Shown: positions 1 to 10,475 of the stretch, in pieces
Position numbering within the stretch: position 1 is the first letter of the stretch
Layout of the letters: every line of letters starts with the position of its first letter
Assembly: GCA_023091665.1 (NCBI GenBank)
Contig: JALJCQ010000023.1
Span: 372,001 to 436,000 of the forward strand
DNA: 64,000 nt
Reading direction: 5' to 3'
From: Pythium myriotylum
Lineage: Eukaryota > Oomycota > Peronosporomycetes > Pythiales > Pythiaceae
Program-made: the position numbers and the translations under genes
The notes under the pieces: generated by a model
The model's database searches: none
The model's input: the letters and a program-made list of their open reading frames with translations, nothing else
Told to the model about the DNA's origin: nothing

Positions 1-1097
1 TTCGATCCTGAGGTATTACAGCCGGGTGGGAGTTGATCACTTCACAAACGACCTGCAGATTCTAGGTATTCCATTCGGTGAGTGTAACCACTCGCGAGGA
101 TAAAGCCAAATACTCTTCAACACACTTGCTATGTTAATTAAGGATCGACCCCGACACAGTCATCGGACGTCATGCTCTCAATCGAAATGCTGGATGTGTT
201 TGCAGGTCAAGTCAAGGTTGGTGGCACAGAATCTCTCTCTCTCCCGACATTACTCCTTAATGGATCGTTTCATGTCGAACCTAGGACCTCAAGAACGAAA
301 TCGAGGCGCTTAAAGAGGAAGTAAAAGACAAAGCGGTGAGACGATCACAGCGAAACCTGTCAATGAATGGAAAATCACTTGGTATCCTTTACGCGTAGCG
401 GGCTACTACGCGACTACGTGAGGGGTTTGCGGAAGTTCAGATGGCGCTCGACGGGAAAGATTCTGAAATTCAGCGAGTTCATCAGCATCGCTGTCACGTA
501 AACATGGAATTGGAACAAGCAAAAACAGCAAGTAAGTCAAGCTCAAGTTCTATTTCAGTCATTAATGCTTTAATCGGCCAATATTGATTCGCTCCGCAGT
601 GATATCTGTCACAGCCGACTTGAAGAAGGCAAAGGAGGAACTGGCCATCAAAACTTCGGCCCTTCACGACCTACGGGCTCTCGTCGAAGAGTAACTCTCT
701 TATGAAAAATGCCAAGTGAGAGCCCTTAGTACTAACTAATCATTGGCTTCAGCCAAGTGCACGAGAAAGAGAAGTGGCAAAAATATTGTTGGGAGCTTGA
801 AGAAAGACTCTATGACGCCGTTCACACTAGCCACACCAAAGAGGTATGCAGAGTGGATACCTGCCAGTGTTGTACTCTAACAATCCTGGGTAGCGAGATT
901 TGTGGAAGGCTCGTGATGCAAGGAAGGAGGAGGCGCGGAAGAACATGCTTCTGTACATCGATAGAGGCATGGGCAAGAAGCACTATGATCTTGTGAACGC
1001 AAACACTCCAACTTCGATCGCCACATACAATGACGATGATGTAGAAACGAATACATCATGGTATAGTGAAGGACGTATTGAAGAGTGGACTACGTAA
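1..1097 (+). CDS. 3' part of a coiled-coil protein gene (partial)
   Basis: Seven exons can be joined in one frame: 2-77, 143-216, 285-335, 399-531, 600-690, 753-843 and 894-1097, ending at TAA 1095-1097. The start lies before the window. The visible 239 residues are rich in Glu, Lys, Leu and Ala in heptad-like order, for example DLKNEIEALKEEVKDKA followed by RATTRLREGFAEVQ, then a basic stretch RDARKEEARKN and an acidic, Ser/Thr-rich tail. All introns have GT/AG ends and are 50-68 nt. No catalytic motif is seen, so a structural or cytoskeletal role is only a guess. It converges on the minus-strand gene whose stop is at 1194. The exon chain is well supported by the unbroken coiled-coil pattern, but I do not recognise the family. 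Confidence 0.6.
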
Positions 1098-1193
1098 CGG
1101 GCGCAGAGACTTCTTTCTCATCGTAAAATGAAAGCGCAGAACGTTTTTCATCGTTACTTGTGGTCTTGACTCTTGGGGCATTCATATTGATAG

Positions 1194-2308
1194 TCAACCG
1201 TCAAAGCCTTGGCTGCTTGTGGAATGTAAAACTGATTCCGTTTGTGTCAAAGATGGTGACTGTTGCACCGAGGCTCGGATATTCGGAGAAGTTAATGACT
1301 CAACGCCCCCGCCAAGGAAAACGACTTCGTGAGTGCGGGATGGTGAACTTGCAGAGGATGAAGACCAGCACACCTCGGTTTGGCGGCTGTCATTCGTGCA
1401 CTTTGGGACTTGAAGCGGAGTCATTCGGAAGTCAAGGTTCGAGTCTAGTACACTTTGCAGGCGATCGAGCAAACGGATCTCTACATCGGCACTGCAAACG
1501 AAGAAACTACAGCATTGATCTCATCGATCGAACGTGAGTGTTAAAAACGTACATGCGATGGAAAGAGCTTGCGCGCTGTCCGTCACTAATCTCGCTCGAG
1601 CTGCTCAGGATAGATTCGATGCGTTGCGCAAGTGGATACTATGAGGTGTCGGTTGCACTCCCGTAATGAAGATACTAGACCAAGTATCTGAAATCATAGA
1701 TCTTACCCGAAGAAGAGCAAGCTGGCGGATACATCCTTGGAGTCGTTGCAGCAGTTCTACCATTGTCTCTCTAGTTTCTTGGGAGGCTTGACCTGTACAC
1801 ACGGCGACTGCTTAAGGTTCGCGGGGATTAGCTACGAGTTGACCGTTGACTCACGCAACAACACGACCAAAGTGGTACCAAGTGATGCACCGGCACTTGT
1901 CGCCCCGGGGTTGGCTTTATTCAGCGCCAGGGTAAGTTGCTGGTGATCGTGTAGTTGCTCAAGCGCACAGTCCACAATCGCATCCATTTCAACCGCGATT
2001 CGCATCAGGTCCAATAGCAGCGTCATATCCATGGCGCTATGCATTGCGTGTCGAGCTACAAACTCCCGTGGAACAGTCAAGAAGGACTCGAACGATGGTG
2101 TTGAAGAGGCCGAGGACTCTGCTGGCATGCATAACTCGACGATGCCCGGCCCACTTGATCCCTCATGTCTCTGGCCCTCGTCCTTTGCACTGAGCGGGTG
2201 CGCCTTGTGCTCCCCGTTTGAACGTTGTGGTGGCTGCTCGATAAAGGCGCCACTGTCGTTGAAGTTGACAGTATTCACCAGGTCAAGCAACATTTCGTCG
2301 CGGTTCAT
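1194..2308 (-). CDS. hypothetical protein, 307 aa, four exons
   Basis: Exons 2308-1855, 1792-1707, 1638-1553 and 1491-1194 join in frame (924 nt) with GT/AG introns of 61-68 nt, starting at ATG 2308. The N-terminal half is low-complexity, Ser/Gln-rich. The middle (about residues 95-215) is predicted helical, with stretches such as MDMTLLLDLMRIAVEMDAI and TRETMVELLQRLQGCI. The C-terminus is Ser/Thr-rich. There is no signal peptide, no membrane segment and no motif I can name. It lies 107 bp downstream of the sideroflexin gene on the same strand. The phase consistency of three introns is good evidence that it is real. The function is unknown. Confidence 0.6.
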
Positions 2309-2415
2309 AGGTCAAGGAAAGGTGATGGCGGGAGGATTTGCGGAGGTTCACGAATGGTTAGTTGGAGTTTTGACCAATGGTACGGCTACTCGGTCTAATC
2401 TCGGCACAAAACAAC

Positions 2416-3992
2416 TCAGATGCCCTTGTTGTAGTTGAAGCGTTCGATGCGGTTGCCATGCTTGTCCGTGAGGTGGCGAAATGCCCCTTCGACCTGTTCG
2501 GCGGAGATGGTTCCAGTTTGAGGGAACAGGGCGACTGCGGCTGGGAGTGCACCCCAGAGGCAAAGAGTCACGACGGCTGTGCCAATGAAGGATAAACACT
2601 CAGGCTCATCTCAAAACCCTGGCGAGGCTCGAAGTACGTACTAAGCTCCGTGAGCAGGCGAGGGTAACGCGCCGTTGGCATGAGTCGAACCTTCTTCATT
2701 CCTTCAATGATGTAAGGAGGGAGAAGAAGAACTGTGGAAAGTATCTGCGTGAGCACTAAGCGCCTACCAGCCAAAAGCAAGAGGTTACTTGCTTGGCATC
2801 GGAAGGGCGACACGTGTGAGAGCAACTTGACCGAGAGACTGGCGACCTGCGGCGACCGAGCGCCCACGAACTTCGCCTTCGTCGTCGAAGATATCAATGC
2901 CCTCACTATTACAACATTATTAGACTGATTTGGTTGTGCTGAATGAGCTTGATGGGATGAACTCACATGGCCTCATTGAAACGCATGGACACAGCGTTGA
3001 AGGCACCAGCACTTGCGACTGCAACAAACGGAACAGTCTAGTATTCCATGAGGCACATAAGTAGGTTGTTCATGTCCGGCGAGCCGAGATTCGATCGGAG
3101 TTTACCTTGCGAAGAGCACTTCGCACACCGGGAGATAGAGACTTGGCTGACTCGACCAACTTACCCAGCCCAACAGCCATCGAGCACGAGACAAAAGAGG
3201 CAGTCGCATAAGATTCTAGTGTGACAATCAGTCAGTCAACACACGTGGCTGATGTTGGGCTTCACGCACTCAATATCGTAGACGTTTCTTGCTCGCCACT
3301 GGCGTTGCGGTTGGCATAATTGAACCCGGCATTGTACGACTGATTGATCCATTGCCAAAAGATCGTGTTGAAGAGCTATAAGGAGCAGCGCGTCGTTAGC
3401 AGCAAGCCAATATGATTACGTGGATTTAAGTGCCTTACCGTCGGAGGCGCGAGCAACATTCCGCCGCAGATAGGGATGTTCACAGGCACGAATGACGCCA
3501 AGCGAAAAGCAGCAGGCACGATTTCACCCGTTTGGGGGTGGACTGTCGACTCGTAGACTGGGCATGGCAGATACTTCAAGTCAAGCTACAATTCTTCGCT
3601 GACACAACTTCGATATATTCGTACTCCGTCGGGTGTTCCAGAGCTCCTCGTCAGACACATCAGCACGAGTGATGCGGCCATCGCGGAAGTCGTCGAGAGT
3701 TTTGCGCGCAGCCTCAATCTCGTCCTTGGAGAGTAGGAGCGTACTGATAAATGGGCGCGACAATCGTGAGCTCGCAGTCCGTGGGAAGATCAATGGGAAG
3801 CGCATCAGTTAACCTCGGATCCATCAGCTCAAAGAACTTGCGCCAGCGTCCATAGTAGGTCGACTGATCATAGCGCGGTTCATCTGAAACATCACACAGT
3901 CCGCTCGGACTCAGCACCAATTACTCGGTGCGCGCAGAAGGCTCGTGGGCCGCACCGATGGAGAATGGAGGCACAGCAGCCGCGTCGGTCAT
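2416..3992 (-). CDS. sideroflexin (mitochondrial amino-acid/serine carrier family)
   Basis: Ten exons (3992-3956, 3883-3814, 3743-3625, 3557-3439, 3375-3270, 3215-3106, 3037-2967, 2905-2793, 2731-2642, 2576-2416) give 331 aa, the usual length for the SFXN/tricarboxylate-carrier family. Seen: DQSTYYGRW near the N-terminus, the HPQTGE motif at about 82-87 followed by P-x-x-FR-type residues, the family signature NQSYNAGFNYANRN at 126-139, and a C-terminal ALFPQTG segment. Members are multi-pass inner-membrane proteins. Human SFXN1 imports serine into mitochondria for one-carbon metabolism, but the substrate here is not shown by sequence. Introns are 54-72 nt. The intron at 2732-2792 begins GC rather than GT (GCAAGT), which is the only phase that restores the family sequence. 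The start at 3992 was chosen because its short first exon splices in phase to the conserved DEPRYDQS. Confidence 0.88.
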
Positions 3993-4199
3993 CGTTGGCT
4001 TCTCGGGAAGGATGATGATTTTCAGTGGAAGGAGATCATACAACTTGGTGTGACCACACCATCTGACAGTTCTTCAACCAAGAGCTGATCTGCCAGTTCC
4101 ATTAGTTGGAAGATTCGTCTACAACACTGAATGAACACTCTGTGGGACGTGAAGGCAACTTGGTTTTGAACATCAACGCCTGACTGAACTAGACGGTAT

Positions 4200-5368
4200 C
4201 TAATCACGCTGCAGCGTGAAGCCCTTGCCGAGCTCAATGTGCTTGAGCTCCGCCAGCACCTGGTCGCCAGCTAGCACTGGTGGGTACTTCTCCAGTGCTT
4301 CCGGAGTCGCGAAGTGGCCCAGTGGTTCCAATGTTTCGTCTGAAGCTGTGTGGGAGAACAGCGTTGACGACACGCGCCACAAACTTTTGCCAGCAGCCTT
4401 GCGCTCCTCGATGGTCTTGAGCGTGGACTCGGCAACAATGACTTCATGGAACCCAGCGACAATGTGGCCACCCGTGAGGTACTCGATCTGTTTGCCAGCC
4501 TGCACGAGGAGACATCCATCGGGAATCTTCACAGGGGTCCGTGTGCCGTCTCGAAGCCACACATAGAGACCTGGGTAGCGGGATTTTCCATGGATCGTGA
4601 GCAGGTTCAAATCTGAAACCATCGTAACACGTTAGAATCCTGCAAGATCGTCACGTACACACTTTCTCAGCTCACGTACCGTAATGATAACCAGCAAGTA
4701 CGTCGTTCAGCTTGTTGAAGCGCCCAAAGTTGCTACCAGTGGGTGCGAGCAAGTGCGGTGCGTTCTGAATGCGCTTACTGAGGGCGTCCTTTTCGAGACC
4801 AAGGCCAATCGCAGCCATCTCCACCAGGTCGGAGATCGCTGCCAGCATCTTGCCACCCCACATGTTCATGGTGGCTTCCCACTCGGGGAACTCTTTTGGA
4901 ATGACAGGCTCAGCATTGAGTTCAGCGAACTTGGTGTTCTGTTCGATACATCAATTAGGTGCTGCACTCCAATATTGCCCGTGAATGCTTGTGACATACC
5001 TTCGGTCGCTCTCCCATACGCCAGAAAAAGCGGCTCTTCTTGTCGAGCTCCGGCGGACACAGGGTGACTGGTGCATTCTCCTTGGCCAACTGTTCGGCGC
5101 GCGCGCAATGGTTACGGGCACGCTCCTTGAGCTCCGGCGTCACGCCGACCTGGTAGTGCAGATCCGAGCGGGCGTCTTGAACAAAGTCGGTCGACTCGAA
5201 GTAGCGCTCCATCATGTCGATGAACTTGGCGTTATCGTCCTCGGTCGCACGCTCATCGCGGAGGCACAACACACCGTACTTGTGGAGGCACTCGGCGACC
5301 TGATCACAGAGTGCCTTGTCGCCAGTCTGCTTGTAGAGCTGGATGTCAATCACCGGAAGCTCGATCAT
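4200..5368 (-). CDS. 2-oxoglutarate/Fe(II)-dependent oxygenase (IPNS-like fold)
   Basis: Exons 5368-5000, 4938-4680 and 4612-4200 give 346 aa. The N-terminus IELPVIDIQLY is typical of the DIOX_N region of isopenicillin-N-synthase-like oxygenases. The iron-binding triad is visible as H208-Y-D210 (split by intron 2, which interrupts the Asp codon) and H265 in the segment EYLTGGHIVAGFHEV. The 2OG-binding R-x-S is R289-V-S291. Such enzymes hydroxylate or oxidise small metabolites while converting 2-oxoglutarate to succinate. The substrate cannot be told. ATG 5368 is preferred. The open frame extends upstream only to a GTG at 5467. The gene is divergent from the primase gene at 5747, with 378 bp between starts. 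Introns are 61 and 67 nt. Confidence 0.85.
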
Positions 5369-5746
5369 ATCGCCTGACTTGGAGGCGCGTTCGCAACTGA
5401 GACCGATGGAGGCGGGGCCCACGACACTTGGCAATTCACTCCGGGCACTTCTCTTCCGCTCACTCACTCATCACATGGACCAACCCGTCGTGGCTTGCAT
5501 TCAAGGGATTGCATTCAGAACCTTCTAAAAACAGTGATAGAGGCTTTCGTGGTTCCCATGTCTTTGCAGCGTGGACGTTTGTATAGGAAGTTGTTACCCG
5601 CAATAAATGATATGCCCCATATATCGATACAATCTTGCTGGTGAAGTCAAGGTTCTGGTGGTTTTGTGTACTGGTTTTGTGTATTTTGCGAAACTTAACG
5701 TTGCTAAACCAGTACTTCTCAGTAGTCCACGTTTTCGGCGTGCAAG
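5369..5746. other. intergenic, shared upstream region of oxygenase and PRIM2
   Basis: This 378-bp stretch separates two divergent genes and should hold both promoters. It is AT-richer than its flanks around 5580-5710. I see no TATA box at a convincing distance and no RNA gene. Confidence 0.5.
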
Positions 5747-7130
5747 ATGTGGCGTTCGTTCTACGCAGAGACGCCGTCTCGAGCCATCGCGCTTGATGAA
5801 CTGGAGGAAGCGGGGCTTCTGCGTGTCCGCGTGTTGCACGCTCTGACAGCAGTGCAGAGCGCTGAGCGCCTTTTCCGCTCTGTGCACGATCTCCCGCAGC
5901 CAGCTCGAGACGCACTACATCGATTGAACGCGGACGCTGATCTTGATTCTGTGTCTCACTTCAGCTTGCGCCTAGCGTTCTCTATGTAAGTGCTCGATGA
6001 TTTGATACTGCTCATAACGTCAGACACCCAGAGGACTATAACATTGGCGTCTGCGTGTTCACAGAGATCGCGATCGTCTTGAGTGGCTCCTTGATTACGA
6101 AGTACGATTGATGCGCTTCCGTCTACGCCACCTCCCGCCTGACGACATCATGCGGCTACTCCAAGCGTGTGGACAAAATATCCGTGTCGTTGGCACTGAG
6201 CAAATCCAGTTCATGGTCAGCCGAGAACAGCGGCAATGGTTGCAACTCATCCATCAACCATCGTCACGCTTCTGCCTCGTCCCGTTCAATGTCGCATCGA
6301 GACTCGTCGGACCGCGCGAAGTGCTGCTAATTCGTGGGCAATGTATGGTCCATGTCGACCACCTTTACCATGTTGCCGTGGATTGTTTCAAGGTGATTTT
6401 GCGTGTTCAGCTCTTGGCGCTTAATCGATCACTTCCAGCGAAGCGACGAGCAATGGAAAGGCTGAAGGATGTCATCAATCGCATCCACCTCGACTCGATG
6501 AGAACCCAATCAAGTCATAATCAATTTGTCTGCAACCGCCGTCCCGCCACCGTCGTTAACCTAGCCAATATCGACGATATCGCCCAAAAGCATTTTCCAA
6601 TGTGCATGAGGCATCTCCACATGAAACTAAGAGAAAACCACCATCTGAAGTTCGATGGACGTGTGCAATACCGCATCTTCCTCAAGGGACTAGGATTTTC
6701 GGTGCACGACAGTATCCAGTTCTTCCGGAACGAGTTCACTAGGATTATCCCGGCCGCAAAGTTTGACCGTGAATACGCCTACCACATTCGCCACAGCTAC
6801 GGACTCGAAGGATCTCGCAAAGACTACGCCCCCATGAACTGCCAGAACATCATTCACGGAGGTGCCCCTAAACATGGCCAATTCCATGGTTGCCCTTTCA
6901 AGCATTGGGACTCGGAGACGCTGCAACAGGAGTTACGTCGCATGAATGTCGCGCTTCCTCAACGCGAGGAGATCTCTCAAACTGCCAGCCGCGGTTTCCA
7001 CGAACAAGCCTGTGCAACTCTGTTCGAAGTGCTTCATCGTCGTCCGTTTCGTTCGTCTGGGCGTATCGGAGGCGATGAACTTGAGGCACGAATGCATCCA
7101 AACGAATGGGTTCATGCAAGTCTGTCGTGA
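5747..7130 (+). CDS. PRIM2: DNA primase large subunit
   Basis: Two exons, 5747-5985 and 6065-7130, encode 434 aa. PRIM2 is the large subunit of the eukaryotic DNA primase, which makes RNA primers with PRIM1 and DNA polymerase alpha at the replication fork. Seen: SHFSLRLAF followed after the 79-nt intron by the helix containing YEVRLMRFRL, the SLPA segment, and the C-terminal iron-sulphur domain with its four conserved cysteines C260 (MCMRHL), C339 (MNCQNI), C356 (GCPFKH) and C396 (QACATLF). These ligate a 4Fe-4S cluster in the family. YAYHIRHSYG and the terminal MHPNEW also match the family. It is shorter than the roughly 510-aa human protein, mainly at the N-terminus, where ATG 5747 precedes the conserved FYAETPS. 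An additional upstream exon is possible. PUS3 follows on the same strand. Confidence 0.9.
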
Positions 7131-7255
7131 CCACAAAAATCAGGTCAACCACCCCAACTGCCCAATTGGATACGAACGCGTTATGAACAATGGTTGGTGA
7201 GGTGTGTGCCATTTCTCAATTGGCAATGCCACCATTGGATGCGGCTGGCGCTACG

Positions 7256-8822
7256 ATGGCAGAACAATCTCTTGCGCCGTCCACGACCGAGCAGCCGCCG
7301 CCATTGGACAAGAATGTTGACAAGGCGACGCTGCTTGCGATCTTGGGAGAGCTGCGTTCGTCTGTTGGGGACGGTGTGTTAGCTGCGGCGCCTGGATGTG
7401 ACTCTGACCTCTGACACGCCGTCGTTTGCAGTGGCTGTGGACAGTGCCATTGCGAAGGTGTTGAGCGCACCGCTTGAAGTTGAGCCGACGAATCGGCGTC
7501 CAAAGAAGAAACAGAGGAAGAACGCACGCCCTCCGCGAGAGTTTAAATTCGACAACTACGTCCAGCGATACGTAGCCATCAAGTTTCTGTACGTTGGCGA
7601 GAAATACGACGGGTTTGCACGCCAGGATCACACCGACGAAACCGTCGAGCACTACATGTTCCGAACGCTTATTCACACCAAATTGATCAAGGATATCGCA
7701 AGCTGCGAATACTCACGCTGCGGTCGCACCGACAAGGGTGTCAGCGCTTTTGGTCAGGTTATCAGCCTCAAGGTCCGTTCCAACATGCCCGTGGATTCCG
7801 AGCTTCTCGATTTCGACTCCATCGATCAAGTGCGGCCGAACCAAGAATTTCGTGTCAAGATGCCTAACGGTGACATTCGCAAGCTCAAGGAGATTGACTA
7901 TCCTATGCACATTACCCGAGCTCTACCATCCGACATTCGCGTGTACGCAGTGGTTCCCTGTACGCCCACATTCAGCGCGCGATTTGACTGTGATGCACGC
8001 ATGTATCGGTACTTTTTTCTCCACAAGAAACTCGACATCAACAGGATGCGCCTCGCGGCACAAAAGCTCGTTGGGTGCCATGACTATCGCAACTTCTGCC
8101 GTATCGACACGAGCAAAGAAACGTTTGTGCGAGCTATCAGGTCTTTCGAAATTATCAAATGCGGTGACCACGATGCTGTGGACCAGGCGCAGCAGATGTA
8201 CCGATTTGAAATCGTGGGCAAGGCGTTCTTGTGGCACCAAGTGCGCTGCATGGTACAGATTCTGTTTCTGATTGGGGAGGGTCGAGAAGAGCCTGAAATC
8301 GTGGACAAGCTTCTAGACATTGAGTCCACACCTCGCAAGCCTCAGTACGACATGGCTGCGGACGGACCACTTTGTCTACAGGACTGCATGTTTCAAAACG
8401 TGCAATTTGCTTACTCTCCACTTGCGCTCCACCACGTTTACGACGACCTCAATGCCATGTGGGAGCAATCAGCAATCAAGACAGCGATGTTGCGCAGCAA
8501 CTTGGATATGATTGAGCATTTTCCCGTGGATCCAACTGAAGTGATCTACGAACTTGATCATTTTGCCCCTAAACTCGAAGAGTTGCTGACAGAACGAGGT
8601 TGGATGAACCAGAGTGCAGTGCCGTGGAAAGAAGTACATCCATTGCGGGCACTCTCATCCAAAGGAAGATACTTCCCGCTCTTCACTCGTAACACTGGTC
8701 ATTCGGTTCAAGAAGCAAAGAACCAAATGGCAGATCGAAAGCGACGTCGGCTCGAGCGCGAGTCGAAGTGTGGCGAGATAGACGATCCTGCAGTGATGAA
8801 TGTGGAGGAATCAGGACCATAG
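7256..8822 (+). CDS. PUS3: tRNA pseudouridine(38/39) synthase
   Basis: Exons 7256-7373 and 7432-8822 (58-nt intron) encode 502 aa. It belongs to the TruA superfamily, PUS3/DEG1 branch, which isomerises U38 and U39 in the tRNA anticodon arm. The catalytic aspartate is D140 in the motif CGRTDKGVSAFGQV, and FLYVGEKYDGFARQ at the start of the domain is the usual first strand. The segments CDARMYRYFF, FLWHQVRCMVQILFL and PLCLQDCMF are also characteristic. A basic patch RRPKKKQRKNARPP precedes the domain, and another basic run, KRRRLERESK, is near the C-terminus. An in-frame ATG at 7190 would add 22 residues. 7256 is preferred for its ATGG context, but this is not decisive. It lies 125 bp after PRIM2 and converges on the PP2C gene. 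Confidence 0.9.
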
Positions 8823-9182
8823 GCAGTCACTACTATAAAGACGTTGAGATAAATATCCACATATATAGGTTCATCTCAGTGAAAGCAAGCTCTTGACGTA
8901 GATATGGATCGATGCGTGCTCATGGGTTGATGAATAAGTTAGGTTGCGAGCTGCCATTGTTGGCTGCCAGCGTGTGCGCTTGTAAATATGAAGAGCATGT
9001 AGTTTCCACGCTCGGAGAAGGAAGAGGTAAGACTTGATTTGTTGACTTGAAAAATTGCTCCGAAACTTTAAATAGGGACACTTGCTGTGTAAATGATGGC
9101 CGGTCAAGCACGGACTTCGCGTGAGGCCATGAATGTACGGTACGAGAGAGAACGGCACCCAACAGAAAACACCGACGGTTGC
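8823..9182. other. convergent 3' intergenic region
   Basis: The 360 bp between the stop codons of PUS3 (+) and the PP2C gene (-) are AT-rich, with short A/T runs suited to 3' processing. I find no gene in it. Confidence 0.5.
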
Positions 9183-10475
9183 TCACTGCTGAGCCGTTAA
9201 GTTCTCCTCGGCCCGTGGTTGGTGAGTCGCCAGAACAGGCTGGTTTAGACAGATCACCACGGCAGTCACGTTGTCCGTGGAGCCGATACTGATTGCGTAC
9301 GAAACAAGCTCTTCGCACGCGTGCTGGACTTCTCCGTGGAGAGCAAGTTTGGCACGTACGAAGTCAACAACGTGCTGAGGATCCATGACTTCGAACAAAC
9401 CATCGCAGCCCAGTACCAGGAACTCGTCTTCTTGCTCCAGCTTGAACTCGACGACATCGGGTACGGCAGTAACGAGGTCACCGTTGAACTTGTGCTTGTA
9501 TTCTCCACGAGATGTTTTGAAGTCGTTGTCGCCGAACGCCCTTGAGACACTGAGCAGCCCGAAGATGCGGCCCTTCACCACAACTCCCTTGGCCGCGAGA
9601 ATGCGTCGCTTCTCCTCGTCAGCATCTGGGGAGTGAATCACAGAGAGTCCGCGAGCCTTGCCGTTAGTAGAGAGGACCGCTTGAGAGTCTCCGACACACG
9701 CCACTATAGCGTTGCGTCCACGGATCATGCAAGAAAGCGCTGTGGAACCACTCTCCATTTGCATGTCGAAAACTTCGTTGTCGGTCGCCGCGAAAGCGTC
9801 TTCAATGGCACTAACCATATCTTTGGTCTTCTCCAGTCGATCAAAGACTTGAGTATGCAAGTTCTTGGAGAGGTGCTCCGCGACCTTTGTGCCGCCGTGG
9901 CCGTCGTAGACACCGAAGAATGCAACCATTTCGTCTCCGACGACTTGCGAAACGCACGCCCTCCGGTCTTCGTTTATCTTGCGCATGCCTTTGTCCGAGA
10001 AGACCCCATAGCTGATACTGAGTTCGGGGATGTGCTGCTCGATGGGACCTCGAATGGCATTCGTGCGCTCCGTGTCGCTCGCGGTCGTGGCCGTGGAGAA
10101 GACGCTGCCCGATGCGCTGCAGGGGCTGCCGCAGATTCGGTGGGAGGCGAAGGTGGGCGAGGCCTGCGAGGACTCGACCGTGTGGCTGGCTTCGAGGACC
10201 ATGCCGTGCTCGCCGAAGATGCTGAAGACATCGCGGTGGCCGCTGCTGCTGGAGGGCGGCACCGACTTGTTGTGGCTGCGGCGCGTGGTCCTGGTCGCCG
10301 CGAGGGGGAGCACCGGCGAGTCGGGGATCTGCACGGGGGCGCGGGGGCTCGTTACCGTCGTGTCGATCGCATGGGTGGACTGCGTGCAGCCCATGTACGT
10401 CTTGGACGCGAGCGGCGGAATGGGGTCAGCGGCCGACGCGGAACCGTTCTGTCGAGGCGGATCGCCATCATGCAT
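9183..10475 (-). CDS. PP2C-family protein serine/threonine phosphatase
   Basis: A single open frame of 430 aa. All main PPM/PP2C motifs are present in order: SDKGMRKINEDR (metal-binding Asp/Glu region), VYDGHGGTKVAEHL, ESGSTAL, GDSQAVLS, LSVSRAFGDNDFK, LGCDGLFEVM and GSTDNVTAVVI. It should dephosphorylate Ser/Thr using two Mn/Mg ions. The N-terminal 150 residues are Ser/Thr/Pro-rich and probably disordered. An in-frame internal ATG at 10394 would start the protein with MGCTQS, an N-myristoylation-like sequence with an adjacent Cys that could be palmitoylated. So a membrane-bound short form is possible. The annotated start is the first ATG in the frame. GC-rich sequence lies upstream. Confidence 0.92.
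   Translation of the reverse strand: MHDGDPPRQNGSASAADPIPPLASKTYMGCTQSTHAIDTTVTSPRAPVQIPDSPVLPLAATRTTRRSHNKSVPPSSSSGHRDVFSIFGEHGMVLEASHTVESSQASPTFASHRICGSPCSASGSVFSTATTASDTERTNAIRGPIEQHIPELSISYGVFSDKGMRKINEDRRACVSQVVGDEMVAFFGVYDGHGGTKVAEHLSKNLHTQVFDRLEKTKDMVSAIEDAFAATDNEVFDMQMESGSTALSCMIRGRNAIVACVGDSQAVLSTNGKARGLSVIHSPDADEEKRRILAAKGVVVKGRIFGLLSVSRAFGDNDFKTSRGEYKHKFNGDLVTAVPDVVEFKLEQEDEFLVLGCDGLFEVMDPQHVVDFVRAKLALHGEVQHACEELVSYAISIGSTDNVTAVVICLNQPVLATHQPRAEENLTAQQ

Noticed and set aside
7136..7200. Reading frame containing NHPNCPIGYE as alternative C-terminus of PRIM2
   Set aside because: The main frame already ends with the family-like MHPNEW, and no splice pair joins the other frame without loss.
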